Notes: generated by a model from the sequence alone, not told the origin. Positions 30,750 through 40,499 are shown, numbered from the stretch's first letter. The stretch: 64,000 nt of DNA from Azovibrio restrictus DSM 23866 (GCF_000429665.1 NZ_AUCH01000019.1:1-64000), one strand, 5' to 3'. Numbers and translations are program-made.

Positions 30750-32017
30750 TAGCGGCTCTCCCTGTCGCGGGAACGAAGGTCCCGGGAACTGGTGGTATCA
30801 GGCCCCCGGTCCAGTTGCGGGGGCACATCCCCGGGAATGGCGGCGGCCGGGCGGGGTGTCCTGACCGCATCGGCGGGCGCAGCGGCCTGGCCGTTCTGGG
30901 CCTGGGTGGCCGCAGCGGCCTGCATCAGCTTGTCCAGGGGCAGGTAGAGCAGGTTGCCCTGGCCCTTGGCATCCACCATCACCTTGCTGGTGTTGGCATA
31001 GACCTGCTGCATGGTTTCCAGGTACAGGCGCTGGCGGGTCACTTCGGGGGCCTTGGCGTATTCGGCATAGATCTGCTTGAAGCGGCTGGCGTCACCCTCG
31101 GCGGTGGCGATGATGCGCTGCCGGTAGCCGTTGGCTTCCTCCATCAGCCGCGCCGCCGTACCCCGGGCCTTGGGAATCACGTCATTGGCGTAAGCCTGGC
31201 CTTCGTTCTTCTGGCGCTCCCGGTCCTGGCCGGCCTTGACCGCGTCATCGAAGGCGGACTGCACCTGCTCGGGCGGCTGGGCGTTCTGCATGGTGACCTT
31301 GGAGATGATGATGCCGGTCTTGTAGCGGTCGAGGATTTCCTGCATCAGGGTGGTGGCCTGGGCCGCCACCTGCTCGCGCCCCTCATAGAGCACGAAGTCC
31401 ATCTTGCTCTTGCCGACGATCTCGCGCACGGCGGTCTCTGCCGCCTGCATCACCGCCTCATCGGGGAACCGGTTCTGGAACAGGTACTCGGTGGGGTCCT
31501 TGAGGAAGTACTGGACGGCGAACTGGATATTAATGATGTTTTCATCATCCGTGAGCATCAGGGCCTCTTTCAGGACCTTGTTGCGCTCGGTGCCCCGGTA
31601 GCCGATCTCCAGGGTGCGCACCCCGGTCAGGTTCACCACCTCATGGGACTGGATGGGGTAAGGCAGGCGCCAGCGCAGACCGGGCTCGGTGGTTTCCACG
31701 AACTTGCCGAACTGCAGCACCACCCCGCGCTGGGAGGCATCCACGGTGTAGAGGCCGGACAGCAGCCACACCAGCACAGCCAGGCCGGCGATGATGCTGA
31801 TGCCGCCGCCCAGGGCCTTGGGATTGAGCTCCATCTGGGGCCGCTCGCCGCCGCCATCGCCGCTGCCGCCGCCCTTCTTGCCGAGCATGCCGTTCAGGCG
31901 CTTGTTGAAGTCGCGCCAGATGTCCTCCAGATCAGGAGGCCCCTGGTTGGGACGGCGCTTGCCGCCCGAATCGTCGTCACCACCACGACCGCCCCAGCGG
32001 GGGTCGTTGATGGACAT
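30749..32017 (-). CDS. hflK: HflK, modulator of FtsH protease
   Basis: A 422-residue protein from the ATG at 32017, the usual HflK start (MSINDPRWG). An upstream in-frame ATG at 32041 is possible. A glycine/charged N-terminal tail (about 1-65) precedes one membrane helix (ISIIAGLAVLVWLLSGLYTV) and the SPFH domain (SQRGVVLQFGKFVETTEPGL, RWRLPYPIQSHEVVNLTGVR). A long coiled-coil with QIYAEYAKAPEVTRQRLYLE follows. The C-terminal tail is proline/arginine-rich. It forms the HflKC complex with the next gene. Confidence 0.97.
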   Translation of the reverse strand: MSINDPRWGGRGGDDDSGGKRRPNQGPPDLEDIWRDFNKRLNGMLGKKGGGSGDGGGERPQMELNPKALGGGISIIAGLAVLVWLLSGLYTVDASQRGVVLQFGKFVETTEPGLRWRLPYPIQSHEVVNLTGVRTLEIGYRGTERNKVLKEALMLTDDENIINIQFAVQYFLKDPTEYLFQNRFPDEAVMQAAETAVREIVGKSKMDFVLYEGREQVAAQATTLMQEILDRYKTGIIISKVTMQNAQPPEQVQSAFDDAVKAGQDRERQKNEGQAYANDVIPKARGTAARLMEEANGYRQRIIATAEGDASRFKQIYAEYAKAPEVTRQRLYLETMQQVYANTSKVMVDAKGQGNLLYLPLDKLMQAAAATQAQNGQAAAPADAVRTPRPAAAIPGDVPPQLDRGPDTTSSRDLRSRDRESR

Positions 32018-32068
32018 GAGAATGCCTAGGGTTGGGATCATGGGTGTCCGTCAGAAGCTCAAGAATAT

Positions 32069-33238
32069 TCAAATCGGGTCGGAATCAGATTCCGCCCCTT
32101 CGACAGATTCCAGCGCTGCGGCTTCGGCCCGCGCTGCTCTCAGGGTTCGTTTTTCCCGGGCGCACTCCCCGAGGACATCACGCAGCAAGGCAAGACCATC
32201 ACCTGTCCGCGCACTCAACTTGACGCGCTGGATTCTACCATAGCCATCCCGCTCCACCGCCGGGGCCACCCCGGTCAGGTCCACCTTGTTCCAGATCAGG
32301 ATCTGGGGCACGTGCCGGGCCCCGATTTCGGCCAGCACCTTGTTGACCTCCTCGATCTGTTCGTCCCGGGCCGCGCTGGCGCTATCCACCACGTGCAGCA
32401 GGATGTCTGCATCGGCGGTGGCCTCCAGGGTGGCCTGGAAGGCAGCCACCAGAGAGTGGGGCAGATCGCGGATGAAACCCACGGTGTCGGAAATGATCAC
32501 GTGCCCCGCATCCTCCAGCCAGAGCTTGCGGGAAGTGGTGTCCAGGGTGGCAAAGAGCTGGTTGGCCGCATACACCCCGGCATGGGTCAGGGCGTTGAAG
32601 AGGGTGGACTTGCCTGCATTGGTGTAGCCCACCAGGGAAACGTTGAGCACGTCGCCCTTCAACCGGGCCTTGCGCTGCACGCCCCGCTGCCGGCTGAGCC
32701 GGGAAATGCGCTCCTTGAGCAGCTTGACCCGGTTGCCCAGCAGGCGCCGGTCGGTTTCCAGCTGGGTTTCCCCGGGACCGCGCAGACCGATGCCGCCCCG
32801 CTGCCGCTCCAGGTGGGTCCAGCCCCGCACCAGCCGGGTGGACAGGTGCTCGAGCTGGGCCAGTTCCACCTGCAGCTTGCCTTCGGCGCTCTGGGCCCGC
32901 AAGGCGAAGATGTCGAGGATCAGGGCGGTGCGATCGATCACCCGGCATTGCAGGGCCCGCTCCAGGTTGCGCTGCTGTACCGGGGACAGCTCGTGGTTGA
33001 AGATCACCAGGTCGGCCCCGGCGGCTGCCAGGGTGGCGCCGATCTCGTCCACCTTGCCGCGGCCGGCATAGGTCTTGGGGTCCGGGCTATGGCGCCGGCC
33101 GCTGATCTCGGCGCAGACCAGCCCTCCGGCCGATTCGGTCAGGAGGCGCACTTCTTCGAGCCGTTCGGGAATGTCCCGCTGGCCGAAGTCCAGTTGCACC
33201 AGTACGGCCCGTTCGCCGGCGGAAGGACGATCAAGCAT
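32069..33238 (-). CDS. hflX: Ribosome-associated GTPase HflX
   Basis: A 389-residue GTPase that binds and splits stalled ribosomes. The N-terminal HflX domain shows ISGRRHSPDPKTYAGRGKVD, VIFNHELSPVQQRNLERALQ and RTALILDIFALRAQSAEGKL. The signature GIGLRGPGETQLETDRR sits around 160-176. The G domain has P-loop VGYTNAGKSTLFNAL, DTVGFIRDLPHSLVAAF and NKVD. The gene sits between hfq and hflK as in E. coli-type clusters. Confidence 0.97.
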   Translation of the reverse strand: MLDRPSAGERAVLVQLDFGQRDIPERLEEVRLLTESAGGLVCAEISGRRHSPDPKTYAGRGKVDEIGATLAAAGADLVIFNHELSPVQQRNLERALQCRVIDRTALILDIFALRAQSAEGKLQVELAQLEHLSTRLVRGWTHLERQRGGIGLRGPGETQLETDRRLLGNRVKLLKERISRLSRQRGVQRKARLKGDVLNVSLVGYTNAGKSTLFNALTHAGVYAANQLFATLDTTSRKLWLEDAGHVIISDTVGFIRDLPHSLVAAFQATLEATADADILLHVVDSASAARDEQIEEVNKVLAEIGARHVPQILIWNKVDLTGVAPAVERDGYGRIQRVKLSARTGDGLALLRDVLGECAREKRTLRAARAEAAALESVEGAESDSDPI

Positions 33239-33313
33239 GGCGGTCCAGAAAAGGAAACGGGGACACCCGGACCGGGGTCCCCGCAGAAGGGGGCAGATGG
33301 ATGATCAAACTGT

Positions 33314-33553
33314 TCAGGCTTCGGCAGCCTGATCCTGCTGGATGTTGACCGGACGGGCCGGCACCACGGTGGAGATGGCGTGCTTGTAGACCATCTGGGT
33401 CACGGTATTCTTCAGGAGCACCACATACTGGTCGAAGGATTCGATCTGGCCCTGCAGCTTGATGCCGTTGACCAGATAGATGGAGACGGGCACGTGCTCC
33501 CGACGCAGGGTGTTGAGGAATGGGTCTTGTAAAAGTTGCCCCTTGTTGCTCAT
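33314..33553 (-). CDS. hfq: RNA chaperone Hfq
   Basis: A 79-residue Sm-like hexameric chaperone that pairs small RNAs with mRNAs. The start is the ATG at 33553 (MSNKGQLLQDPFLNTLRRE); an upstream ATG at 33583 would add ten unusual residues. Sm1 motif VSIYLVNGIKLQGQIESFDQ and Sm2 motif with VYKHAIST are complete. The C-terminal tail is short (ARPVNIQQDQAAEA), as in Betaproteobacteria. It lies between der and hflX. Confidence 0.97.
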   Translation of the reverse strand: MSNKGQLLQDPFLNTLRREHVPVSIYLVNGIKLQGQIESFDQYVVLLKNTVTQMVYKHAISTVVPARPVNIQQDQAAEA

Positions 33554-33651
33554 GGCATGGACTCCAGGAATAGTTGTTATCAAGGGCTTAATTTACCCAA
33601 TTTCATCGGGGGGCGCCAGCAAGAGTTTCCCCCGCCCGGCGCCGCTCCGCC

Positions 33652-34977
33652 CTAATCCTTGTCGGCGTAAGGGTTATGACTGGTGTTGAACTGGATGCGC
33701 AAGGGGGTGCCATCCAGTTTGAATACATGGCGGAAGATGTTTTCCAGGTAGCGCTGGTAGCTGTTGGGGATGTGCTCCAGGGCATTGCCGTGAATGACGA
33801 TGATGGGCGGATTGGAGCCCCCCTGGTGGGCGTAGCGCATCTTCGGCCGGAAGGCGCCATGGCGGGGCGGGGCCTGGCGCGCCACGGCATCGATCAGCAC
33901 CCGGGTGAGCTTGGGCGTGGGCAGCTTGGCCATGGCCGCGGCGTAGGCGCCGTTTACCGACTTGAACAGGTTGTCCAGGCCGATGTTTTCCTTGGCCGAG
34001 ATGAAATGCACCTTGGCGAATTCCAGGAACTTGAGCTTGCGCTCGATGGTGCCGCGCACCTGCTCCTTGGTGTAATGATCCAGGCCATCCCACTTGTTCA
34101 CCGCCACCACCAGGGCCCGGCCGGACTGGACCACGAAATCCGCCACATGGGCGTCCTGGTCGGAGATGTCCTGCTGGGCATCGAGCATCAGGATCACCAC
34201 GTGGGCGTCCTCGATGGATTGCAGGGTCTTCACCACCGAGAACTTCTCGATGGCCTCGAACACCTTGCCCTTCTTGCGCAGGCCTGCCGTGTCGATGAGG
34301 CTGTATTTCTTGCCGTTACGCTCGAAATCCACGTAGATGGCGTCCCGGGTGGTACCGGGCATGTCGAAGGCGATCACCCGCTCCTCGCCGATCAGGGCAT
34401 TGATCAGGGTGGACTTGCCCACATTGGGGCGCCCGGCGATGGCCACCTTGAGCACGTCGGGGCGCTCCTCCTCTTCCTCCGGCTCGGGGAAGGAGGCCAG
34501 GGCCATGTCCACCAGGTTGCGCACCCCCTCCCCGTGGGAGGCGGAGATGGGATGGGGATCGCCCAGGCCCAGTTCGTGGAATTCCGCCGACACCATGCCC
34601 TGGTTCATGCCTTCGGTCTTGTTGACCGCCACGAACACGGGCCGCTCCAGGCGCCGCAGCTTGTTGGCGATTTCCTTGTCCTGGGGCGTCAGGCCGCCAC
34701 GACCGTCCACCACGAAGATGATGGCATCCGCCTCGGCGATGGCCTGCTCGGTCTGGCGCGCCATCTCGTGCAGGATGCCTTCCTTGATCAGGGGCTCGAA
34801 GCCGCCGGTATCCACCACCAGGAAGGGCTTGTAGCCCAGGCGGCCATGGCCGTAGTGACGATCCCGGGTCAGGCCCGGAAAATCGGCAACGATGGCATCA
34901 CGGCTCCTGGTGAGACGGTTGAACAGCGTGGATTTGCCCACATTGGGGCGCCCCACCAGGGCGATAGTCGGTTTCAT
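33652..34977 (-). CDS. der: Ribosome-biogenesis GTPase Der (EngA)
   Basis: A 441-residue protein with two tandem G domains. The start is the ATG at 34977, overlapping the bamB stop as ATGA. G domain 1: ALVGRPNVGKSTLFNRLTRS, DTGGFE, NKTEG. G domain 2: AIAGRPNVGKSTLINALIGE, DTAGLRKKGKVFEAIEKFSV, NKWDG. The C-terminal KH-like domain includes PPRHGAFRPKMRYAHQGGSN. It is needed for 50S subunit maturation. All key motifs are intact. Confidence 0.98.
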   Translation of the reverse strand: MKPTIALVGRPNVGKSTLFNRLTRSRDAIVADFPGLTRDRHYGHGRLGYKPFLVVDTGGFEPLIKEGILHEMARQTEQAIAEADAIIFVVDGRGGLTPQDKEIANKLRRLERPVFVAVNKTEGMNQGMVSAEFHELGLGDPHPISASHGEGVRNLVDMALASFPEPEEEEERPDVLKVAIAGRPNVGKSTLINALIGEERVIAFDMPGTTRDAIYVDFERNGKKYSLIDTAGLRKKGKVFEAIEKFSVVKTLQSIEDAHVVILMLDAQQDISDQDAHVADFVVQSGRALVVAVNKWDGLDHYTKEQVRGTIERKLKFLEFAKVHFISAKENIGLDNLFKSVNGAYAAAMAKLPTPKLTRVLIDAVARQAPPRHGAFRPKMRYAHQGGSNPPIIVIHGNALEHIPNSYQRYLENIFRHVFKLDGTPLRIQFNTSHNPYADKD

Positions 34978-36143
34978 TGAACATCCAGAGCGTATACGTT
35001 CCCCGAGCGGGTCTGAACCAGGATCTGGTTCCCCAGGCGCTGGGGAGCGCTGTTGATGGGGCTGCCATCGGTGGTGAAGCGGGCGGCAAAAGCGCCGTCG
35101 TCGCGGTTCAGGAGGTGCACCACCCCCTGGGCATCCCCCACGGCCAGGTAGTTCCGCCCTGCGGTCATGGGCGCGGTGACCCGGCGCATGAAGAGTTTGT
35201 CCTGCTTCCACAGGCTGCCGCCGGAATCCAGGGAGAGGGCCTGGATGGCACTGCTGTCGTCGGTCACATAGACGCTGCGGCTATCCAGGGTAAGCCCGGC
35301 GGCCGAGGAAATGTCCCGGGACCAGACGGTATTGCCCCCCTGGGAGAAGTCAAAGCAGGTCACCCGGCCCTGGTAGGCGACGGCACAGCCCAGGGGGCCG
35401 CCGGCAGCGGGCTGGGCCACCACGTCGGCCACCCGGTCCAGTTCCGTGGCGCCCTTGGGCAGGGCCACGGTACCTTCCCAGACCGGCGCGCCGTTGTGCA
35501 GTGCCAGGGCCACCAGCTTGCCGCCGGGGAAACCGGTCAGGACAAAGCGGTCGGCGATCATCATCGGGGCGGTGCTGCGCAGGGACAGGGTGGGCGTGGG
35601 ACGCTGGTACAGCCACTTGCGCTTGCCCTGGGCGTCCAGAGCCACCACCCGGTTGTCACCGCTGCGCACCACGATCATGTCCCCTTCCACCAGGGGCGGA
35701 GCCAGCACTTCGCTGCTCACCCGGGCCTGCCACAGGGGCGAACCGTCCCGGGCCGAGAAGGCCAGCACCTCGCCGGTGCCCGTGCCCACCACGACCGTGA
35801 CCCCGTCGCTGCCGACCCCGGCGGACAGGGGCTTGCCAGCGTTGATGCGCCAGACGGCCTGACCGCCCTCCAGCTTGGCGATGCTGCCGTCGGCGGCGGC
35901 GACGAATACCGCGTTGCCGGCCACAGCGGGATAGAACACCGCATTACCGGCCTTGCCGATCTGGTAATTCCAGTCCTGGCGCAGTTCCGCCGTGGCCTGG
36001 ATGGGCGTCAGCTCGGCCATTTTCGGGCCCTTGCTGGCGAAGGGGTTGAGGCTGTCGAAGGAGGGGGTGATGGACTCCAGGGTCGAACACCCCGCCAGCA
36101 GACCGCCCATCAGGACAGCCAGCGGCAGCAGGCGGCGGGCCAT
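34974..36143 (-). CDS. bamB: Outer-membrane assembly lipoprotein BamB
   Basis: A 389-residue lipoprotein (signal RRLLPLAVLMGGLLAGCSTL, lipobox LLAGC). An eight-bladed PQQ-type beta-propeller follows, shown by repeats such as GNAVFVAAADGSIAKLEGGQ, GTGTGEVLAFSARDGSPLWQ, GDNRVVALDAQGKRKWLYQR and GRVTCFDFSQGGNTVWSRDI. BamB helps BamA fold outer-membrane proteins. The order yfgM-bamB-der is conserved in Gamma- and Betaproteobacteria. Its start overlaps the yfgM stop by one base. Confidence 0.96.
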   Translation of the reverse strand: MARRLLPLAVLMGGLLAGCSTLESITPSFDSLNPFASKGPKMAELTPIQATAELRQDWNYQIGKAGNAVFYPAVAGNAVFVAAADGSIAKLEGGQAVWRINAGKPLSAGVGSDGVTVVVGTGTGEVLAFSARDGSPLWQARVSSEVLAPPLVEGDMIVVRSGDNRVVALDAQGKRKWLYQRPTPTLSLRSTAPMMIADRFVLTGFPGGKLVALALHNGAPVWEGTVALPKGATELDRVADVVAQPAAGGPLGCAVAYQGRVTCFDFSQGGNTVWSRDISSAAGLTLDSRSVYVTDDSSAIQALSLDSGGSLWKQDKLFMRRVTAPMTAGRNYLAVGDAQGVVHLLNRDDGAFAARFTTDGSPINSAPQRLGNQILVQTRSGNVYALDVQ

Positions 36144-36808
36144 CAGGCCGCCCCTCCCAGGGCGTCGAGCTTCTGGTGCAGGAGCTGGGAAACGGGACTC
36201 CGGCCGGCCTCACCCGTGCCGTCCTTGCTGTCCTTCTCCTGGGCCTCCAGGGCTTCCTTGTAGGCAGCCCGGGCCTCGTCCTGCTTGCCCTGGGCCACCA
36301 GCACGTCACCCTTGAGTTCCGCGTAGGCCGCGGCCAGGGCGGGGCCGGGCTTGTGGGCCAGCTCCTTCAGGGCTTCATCGTAGGCCTGCTCGTCCAGCAT
36401 CACGCCAGCCAGACGCAGGTGGGCCACGTCGCGCAGCTCATCCTTGCCATGGGCCGCCACCCAGGCCAGCTGGGCCCGGGCGGTCTTGGCATCGCCGGAT
36501 TCGAAGGAAACCTTGGCCGCCATCAGGGTGCCCATGGGGGCATAGGCGGTGGAGCCGAATTTTTCCGTCAGTTCCCCGGCGATGGTGCGCACCCGCTGGG
36601 TGTCCTCCTTCACCATGGCCTGCTGCAGGGCGCCGAACAGGGCGCTGGCCTGGGCCGCCTGCTGGCCCTGGTACCAGTTCCAGCCCTGCCAGGCCACCAC
36701 GGCGACGGCCAGGGCAGAGACGGTCCAGGTGATCAGGTTGCCATGCTGCTGCCACCAGGCCTTGAGATTGTCGATTTGTTCCTGCTCTTCCAGATCGTAG
36801 ACGGCCAT
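36143..36808 (-). CDS. yfgM: YfgM-family tetratricopeptide protein
   Basis: A 221-residue inner-membrane protein. A short cytoplasmic lead (MAVYDLEEQEQIDNLKAWWQ) precedes one membrane helix (about 25-41) and a periplasmic TPR-like domain of alternating helices: SALFGALQQAMVKEDTQRVR, YAPMGTLMAAKVSFESGDAK and AYAELKGDVLVAQGKQDEAR. E. coli YfgM associates with the SecYEG translocon and PpiD, linking secretion to periplasmic folding. The N-terminal 'DLEEQEQ-LK-WW' pattern is the family mark. One base separates it from hisS. Confidence 0.93.
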   Translation of the reverse strand: MAVYDLEEQEQIDNLKAWWQQHGNLITWTVSALAVAVVAWQGWNWYQGQQAAQASALFGALQQAMVKEDTQRVRTIAGELTEKFGSTAYAPMGTLMAAKVSFESGDAKTARAQLAWVAAHGKDELRDVAHLRLAGVMLDEQAYDEALKELAHKPGPALAAAYAELKGDVLVAQGKQDEARAAYKEALEAQEKDSKDGTGEAGRSPVSQLLHQKLDALGGAA

Positions 36809-36809
36809 G

Positions 36810-38102
36810 TCAGGCTTCCTCTTCTTGGGTATCCAGCAATTGATCGATGATGACTTCGGCCAGATTCTCGGCCTTCAGGCGTTGTTGCGCCACCCCCTCG
36901 TCGCGCAGGGCTTTCAGCTGCACCTCGCCCGCCGCCGCCTCGTCGTCGCCAATCACCACGGCAAACAGGGCCCCGGAGGCGTCGGCCTTCTTCATCTGGG
37001 ACTTGAAGCTGCCGCCGCCGCAATGGAGGATCACGTCGATGCCGTTGTCCCGCAGGCCTTCGGCCACCCGGAAAGCCAAGCGGGCAGCGGTTTCGCCCTG
37101 ATGCACCACGTACACGTCGGTGCCCTTGGGCGCCGGCTCGCCGCCGGAGTCCCGGATCAGGGCGATCAGCCGCTCGACCCCCATGGCAAAGCCACAGGCC
37201 GGGGTGGCCTTGCCCCCCAGTTGCTGCACCAGGCCGTCGTAGCGGCCACCGGCGCAAACGGTGCCCTGGGCCCCCAGCTTGTCGGTCACCCACTCGAACA
37301 CGGTGAGATTGTAGTAATCGAGACCCCGCACCAGGCGCGGGTTGATCTCGAAGGGAATGCCGGCATCCTTCAAGATCTGCTGCACCCCGTTGAAGTGGGC
37401 CAGGGATGCCTCGCCCAGGTAGTCGATCAGCTTGGGCGCCCCGGCGCACATGTCCTGCAGGGCCGGATTCTTGGTGTCCAGGATGCGCAGGGGATTGGTG
37501 TACAGGCGGCGCTTGGCTTCCTCGTCCAGTATCTCCTGGAAGCCTTCCAGATAGGCGATCAGATCGGCCCGGTGCCGGGCCCGCTCCTCGGGCTGGCCCA
37601 GGCTGTTCAACTGCAGGCGGATGTCGTCCAGGCCCAGGTCGCCCCAGAGCCGCGCGATCATCAGGATCTGCTCGGCATCCACGTCGGGACCGGCGAAGCC
37701 GAAGGCTTCCACGCCGATCTGGTGGAACTGGCGGTAGCGGCCCTTCTGGGGCCGCTCGTGGCGGAACATGGGGCCCATGTAATAGAGGCGCTGGGCCACC
37801 TGATTGGCCAGCCCGTGCTGGATCACCGCGCGCACGCAGCCGGCCGTGCCTTCGGGGCGCAGGGTGAGCTGCTCACCGTTCAAGCTGTCCTCGAAGGAAT
37901 ACATTTCCTTCTCGACGATGTCGGTGACCTCGCCGATGGCCCGCTTGAACAGGGGGGTGGGCTCGACGATGGGCATGCGGATGGGCTTGTAGCCATAGCT
38001 CTTGAGGCGGTCGGAGACAGCCTCTTCAAAGAGTTCCCAGAATTCGGCTTCAGCCGGCAGGATGTCGTTCATCCCCCGGACGGACTGCAGGTTTTGACTC
38101 AT
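36810..38102 (-). CDS. hisS: Histidyl-tRNA synthetase
   Basis: A 430-residue class II synthetase charging tRNA-His. It starts with QNLQSVRGMNDILPAEAEFW (motif 1 lead). Motif 2 is MFRHERPQKGRYRQFHQIGV, and the histidine-A motif VRGLDYYNLTVFEW is present. Motif 3 is near ATPACGFAMGVERLIALI. A C-terminal anticodon-binding domain (about 330-430) follows: DVYVVHQGETAARLAFRVAE. The start overlaps the ispG stop by four bases. Confidence 0.98.
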   Translation of the reverse strand: MSQNLQSVRGMNDILPAEAEFWELFEEAVSDRLKSYGYKPIRMPIVEPTPLFKRAIGEVTDIVEKEMYSFEDSLNGEQLTLRPEGTAGCVRAVIQHGLANQVAQRLYYMGPMFRHERPQKGRYRQFHQIGVEAFGFAGPDVDAEQILMIARLWGDLGLDDIRLQLNSLGQPEERARHRADLIAYLEGFQEILDEEAKRRLYTNPLRILDTKNPALQDMCAGAPKLIDYLGEASLAHFNGVQQILKDAGIPFEINPRLVRGLDYYNLTVFEWVTDKLGAQGTVCAGGRYDGLVQQLGGKATPACGFAMGVERLIALIRDSGGEPAPKGTDVYVVHQGETAARLAFRVAEGLRDNGIDVILHCGGGSFKSQMKKADASGALFAVVIGDDEAAAGEVQLKALRDEGVAQQRLKAENLAEVIIDQLLDTQEEEA

Positions 38103-39340
38103 TGGACTTTCTTCGGGTACTTGCGGGCCACGTAGGCCTCGATGATCTGGATGAATTCGGCGCCGATCTTCTCGCCCTTCAGGGTGACGGTCTTCTCCCC
38201 ATCCTCATAGACCGGGGCGGACGGGGCCTCGCCGGTGCCGGGGAGCGAAATGCCGATGTTGGCATGCTTGGACTCCCCCGGGCCATTGACCACGCAGCCC
38301 ATCACCGCCAGGGTCATGTTTTCCACCCCGTCGTGAGCTTCGCGCCACTCGGGCATGCGGGCGCGCACGTGTTCCTGCACGTCCCGGGCCAGCTCCTGAA
38401 AGAAGCTGGAGGTGGTGCGGCCGCAGCCGGGGCAGGCCACCACCTGGGGGGTGAAGGCCCTGAGGCCCATGGTCTGCAGGATTTCCTGGGCGACGATCAC
38501 TTCCTGGGTGCGGGAACCGCCCGGCTCCGGCGTCAGGGAAATGCGGATGGTGTCGCCGATGCCCTGCTGCAGCAACACGGCCAGGGCCGCCGTGGAGGCG
38601 ACGATGCCCTTGGAACCCATGCCGGCCTCGGTGAGGCCCAGGTGCAGGGCATAGCTGGAGCGGGCCGCCAGCTCCTGGTAGATGGCGATCAGGTCCTGGA
38701 CGCTGGACACCTTGCAGGAGAGGATGATGCGCTCCCCGGCCAGCCCCAGGGCCTCGGCCTGGGCGGCGGATTCCAGGGCCGAGGTGACCATGGCCTCGCG
38801 CATGATGGCGGTGGTGTCCAGGGGCTCGGCCCGGCGACTGTTCTCGTCCATGATGCGGGCCAGCACCGACTGGTCCAGGCTGCCCCAGTTCACGCCGATG
38901 CGCACCGGCTTCTGGTAACGACAGGCCAGCTCGATCATGGCCGCGAACTGCTCGTCCTTCTTCTTGCCGAAGCCCACGTTGCCCGGGTTGATCCGGTACT
39001 TGGCCAGGGCCTCGGCGCAGGCCGGGTGTTCGGTGAGGAGCCGGTGGCCGTTGTAGTGGAAGTCGCCGATCAGGGGCACGTCGCAGCCCATGCGATCCAG
39101 GTGCTCGCGAATCCTGGGCACGGCGGCGGCGGCTTCCGGGGTATTCACGGTGATGCGCACCAGTTCGGAACCAGCCCGGTTCAGCTCGGCGCACTGGATC
39201 GCCGTGGCCACGTAATCGGCCGTGTCCGTGTTGGTCATGGACTGGATCACCACCGGCGCCTTGCCCCCCAGGGGCACATGGCCCACCAGGCAGGAACGGG
39301 TGGCCGGCTGGGCCGGCAGTTTGCCATGCATCTTGTTCAT
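38099..39340 (-). CDS. ispG: 4-hydroxy-3-methylbut-2-en-1-yl diphosphate synthase IspG
   Basis: A 413-residue iron-sulfur enzyme of the MEP isoprenoid pathway, converting MEcPP to HMBPP. The N-terminal TIM-barrel part contains KAPVVIQSMTNTDTADYVAT, DFHYNGHRLL and YRINPGNVGF. The C-terminal [4Fe-4S] domain carries VACPGCGRTTSSFFQ and MGCVVNGPGESKHANIGI. The direct single-domain bacterial form is complete. It sits ten bases after rodZ. Confidence 0.98.
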   Translation of the reverse strand: MNKMHGKLPAQPATRSCLVGHVPLGGKAPVVIQSMTNTDTADYVATAIQCAELNRAGSELVRITVNTPEAAAAVPRIREHLDRMGCDVPLIGDFHYNGHRLLTEHPACAEALAKYRINPGNVGFGKKKDEQFAAMIELACRYQKPVRIGVNWGSLDQSVLARIMDENSRRAEPLDTTAIMREAMVTSALESAAQAEALGLAGERIILSCKVSSVQDLIAIYQELAARSSYALHLGLTEAGMGSKGIVASTAALAVLLQQGIGDTIRISLTPEPGGSRTQEVIVAQEILQTMGLRAFTPQVVACPGCGRTTSSFFQELARDVQEHVRARMPEWREAHDGVENMTLAVMGCVVNGPGESKHANIGISLPGTGEAPSAPVYEDGEKTVTLKGEKIGAEFIQIIEAYVARKYPKKVQ

Positions 39341-39350
39341 GAAAACCTGC

Positions 39351-40499
39351 TTACTGGAGGGTCACACGCGCCACATCGCTCTCGGCGTTGGGCTGCAGGG
39401 GCACGGACTGCCCCTTGTACTGCAACTGCACGTAGGAGGCATTGCCCACCACCACGCTGAGGGGAGGCACCCCGGTGATTTCCCGGGTGCTGCCCGCAGG
39501 ATGCAGCCGGGAGGTGATCAGATTGCCATCCTTGTCCCGCACTTCCACCCAGGAATCCCGGGTGAAGCGGAAGCTCACAACCTGCCCGGCCACCGGTGCC
39601 GCAGCCTGAGCGGCTGGCGCTGGAACAGGTGCCGCTGCCGGGGTGACGGGCGGGAGCGTCCGCACCGGAGCGGCAGCCGGGGCAGCAACTGCGGCCGGGG
39701 GCTGGCTCCCAGGTACGGGAGCTGTCGGCGCGGCCACGTGCGGAGCGGCCACGGGCGCGGCCACCGGAGCGCCAGCAGGCGGATTGCCGGGAACCGCCGG
39801 CGCGGCGCCGGTCGCCGGGGCAACGGGTGCAGCAGGAGCCGGGGCCCCAGGAGGCTGGACAGCAGCCGTGGGGGCCGGGGCCGGAGCCGCTGCAGCGGCG
39901 GGGTCCGTTGCCTGAACAGCGGCAGCAGCCCCCTCAGTGCCGGCTTCCGCCCCCTGGGCGGGAGCGGGCTCGGCAGGAGGGAACAGGGGCTCGCCCGGAG
40001 AGGCCGGGGCCAGGGCCACGGGATCCGGCACGGGCTTTTTCACCCAGAACTGGTCCGGCAGGAAGAAATAGGCCAGGGCGGCCCCCAGGATCAGCAGCAG
40101 GCCGGCGGCCACGGTCAGCATGTCCCGGCTCACGCCCCGTCCCTGTCCGGGCATGGTGACGTGGGTGGATTCTGGCAGTTCCAGACCCGGGGCAGCCAGT
40201 TCCCGCACCCCGTCCAGGAGATCCAGGAGGGGAGCTGCATCGAGCTGCACGGCCCGGGCGTAGTTGCGGACAAAGCCGCGCACGAAGGTCTTGCCCGGCA
40301 GACCGGAAAGATCGCCCCGCTCCAGGGCTTCCACCTGCCGCTCACCCAGGCGCAGCAGGCGGGCCAGCTCGGTGAGCTGCAGCCCCCGGGCTTCCCGCGC
40401 GGCGCGCAGCTGGGCCCCTACCCGGGCTTCCGGCGCCACGTCCGCCGCGTTTTCCACGGCAGCGGCCGGTGCATCGAATCCCGTCACCATCTCAGTCAT
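39351..40499 (-). CDS. rodZ: RodZ-like cytoskeleton protein (HTH plus DUF4115)
   Basis: A 382-residue membrane protein. The cytoplasmic helix-turn-helix of the HTH_25 type lies at about 24-90: VGAQLRAAREARGLQLTELA, then RLGERQVEALERGDLSGLPG and VRGFVRNYARAVQLD. One membrane helix follows (MLTVAAGLLLILGAALAYFF, about 124-143), then a very alanine/proline-rich periplasmic spacer of about 130 residues. The C-terminal DUF4115 domain reads SFRFTRDSWVEVRDKDGNLI. RodZ anchors MreB and helps set rod shape. The spacer is longer and lower in complexity than in E. coli. It overlaps pilW by four bases. Confidence 0.93.
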   Translation of the reverse strand: MTEMVTGFDAPAAAVENAADVAPEARVGAQLRAAREARGLQLTELARLLRLGERQVEALERGDLSGLPGKTFVRGFVRNYARAVQLDAAPLLDLLDGVRELAAPGLELPESTHVTMPGQGRGVSRDMLTVAAGLLLILGAALAYFFLPDQFWVKKPVPDPVALAPASPGEPLFPPAEPAPAQGAEAGTEGAAAAVQATDPAAAAAPAPAPTAAVQPPGAPAPAAPVAPATGAAPAVPGNPPAGAPVAAPVAAPHVAAPTAPVPGSQPPAAVAAPAAAPVRTLPPVTPAAAPVPAPAAQAAAPVAGQVVSFRFTRDSWVEVRDKDGNLITSRLHPAGSTREITGVPPLSVVVGNASYVQLQYKGQSVPLQPNAESDVARVTLQ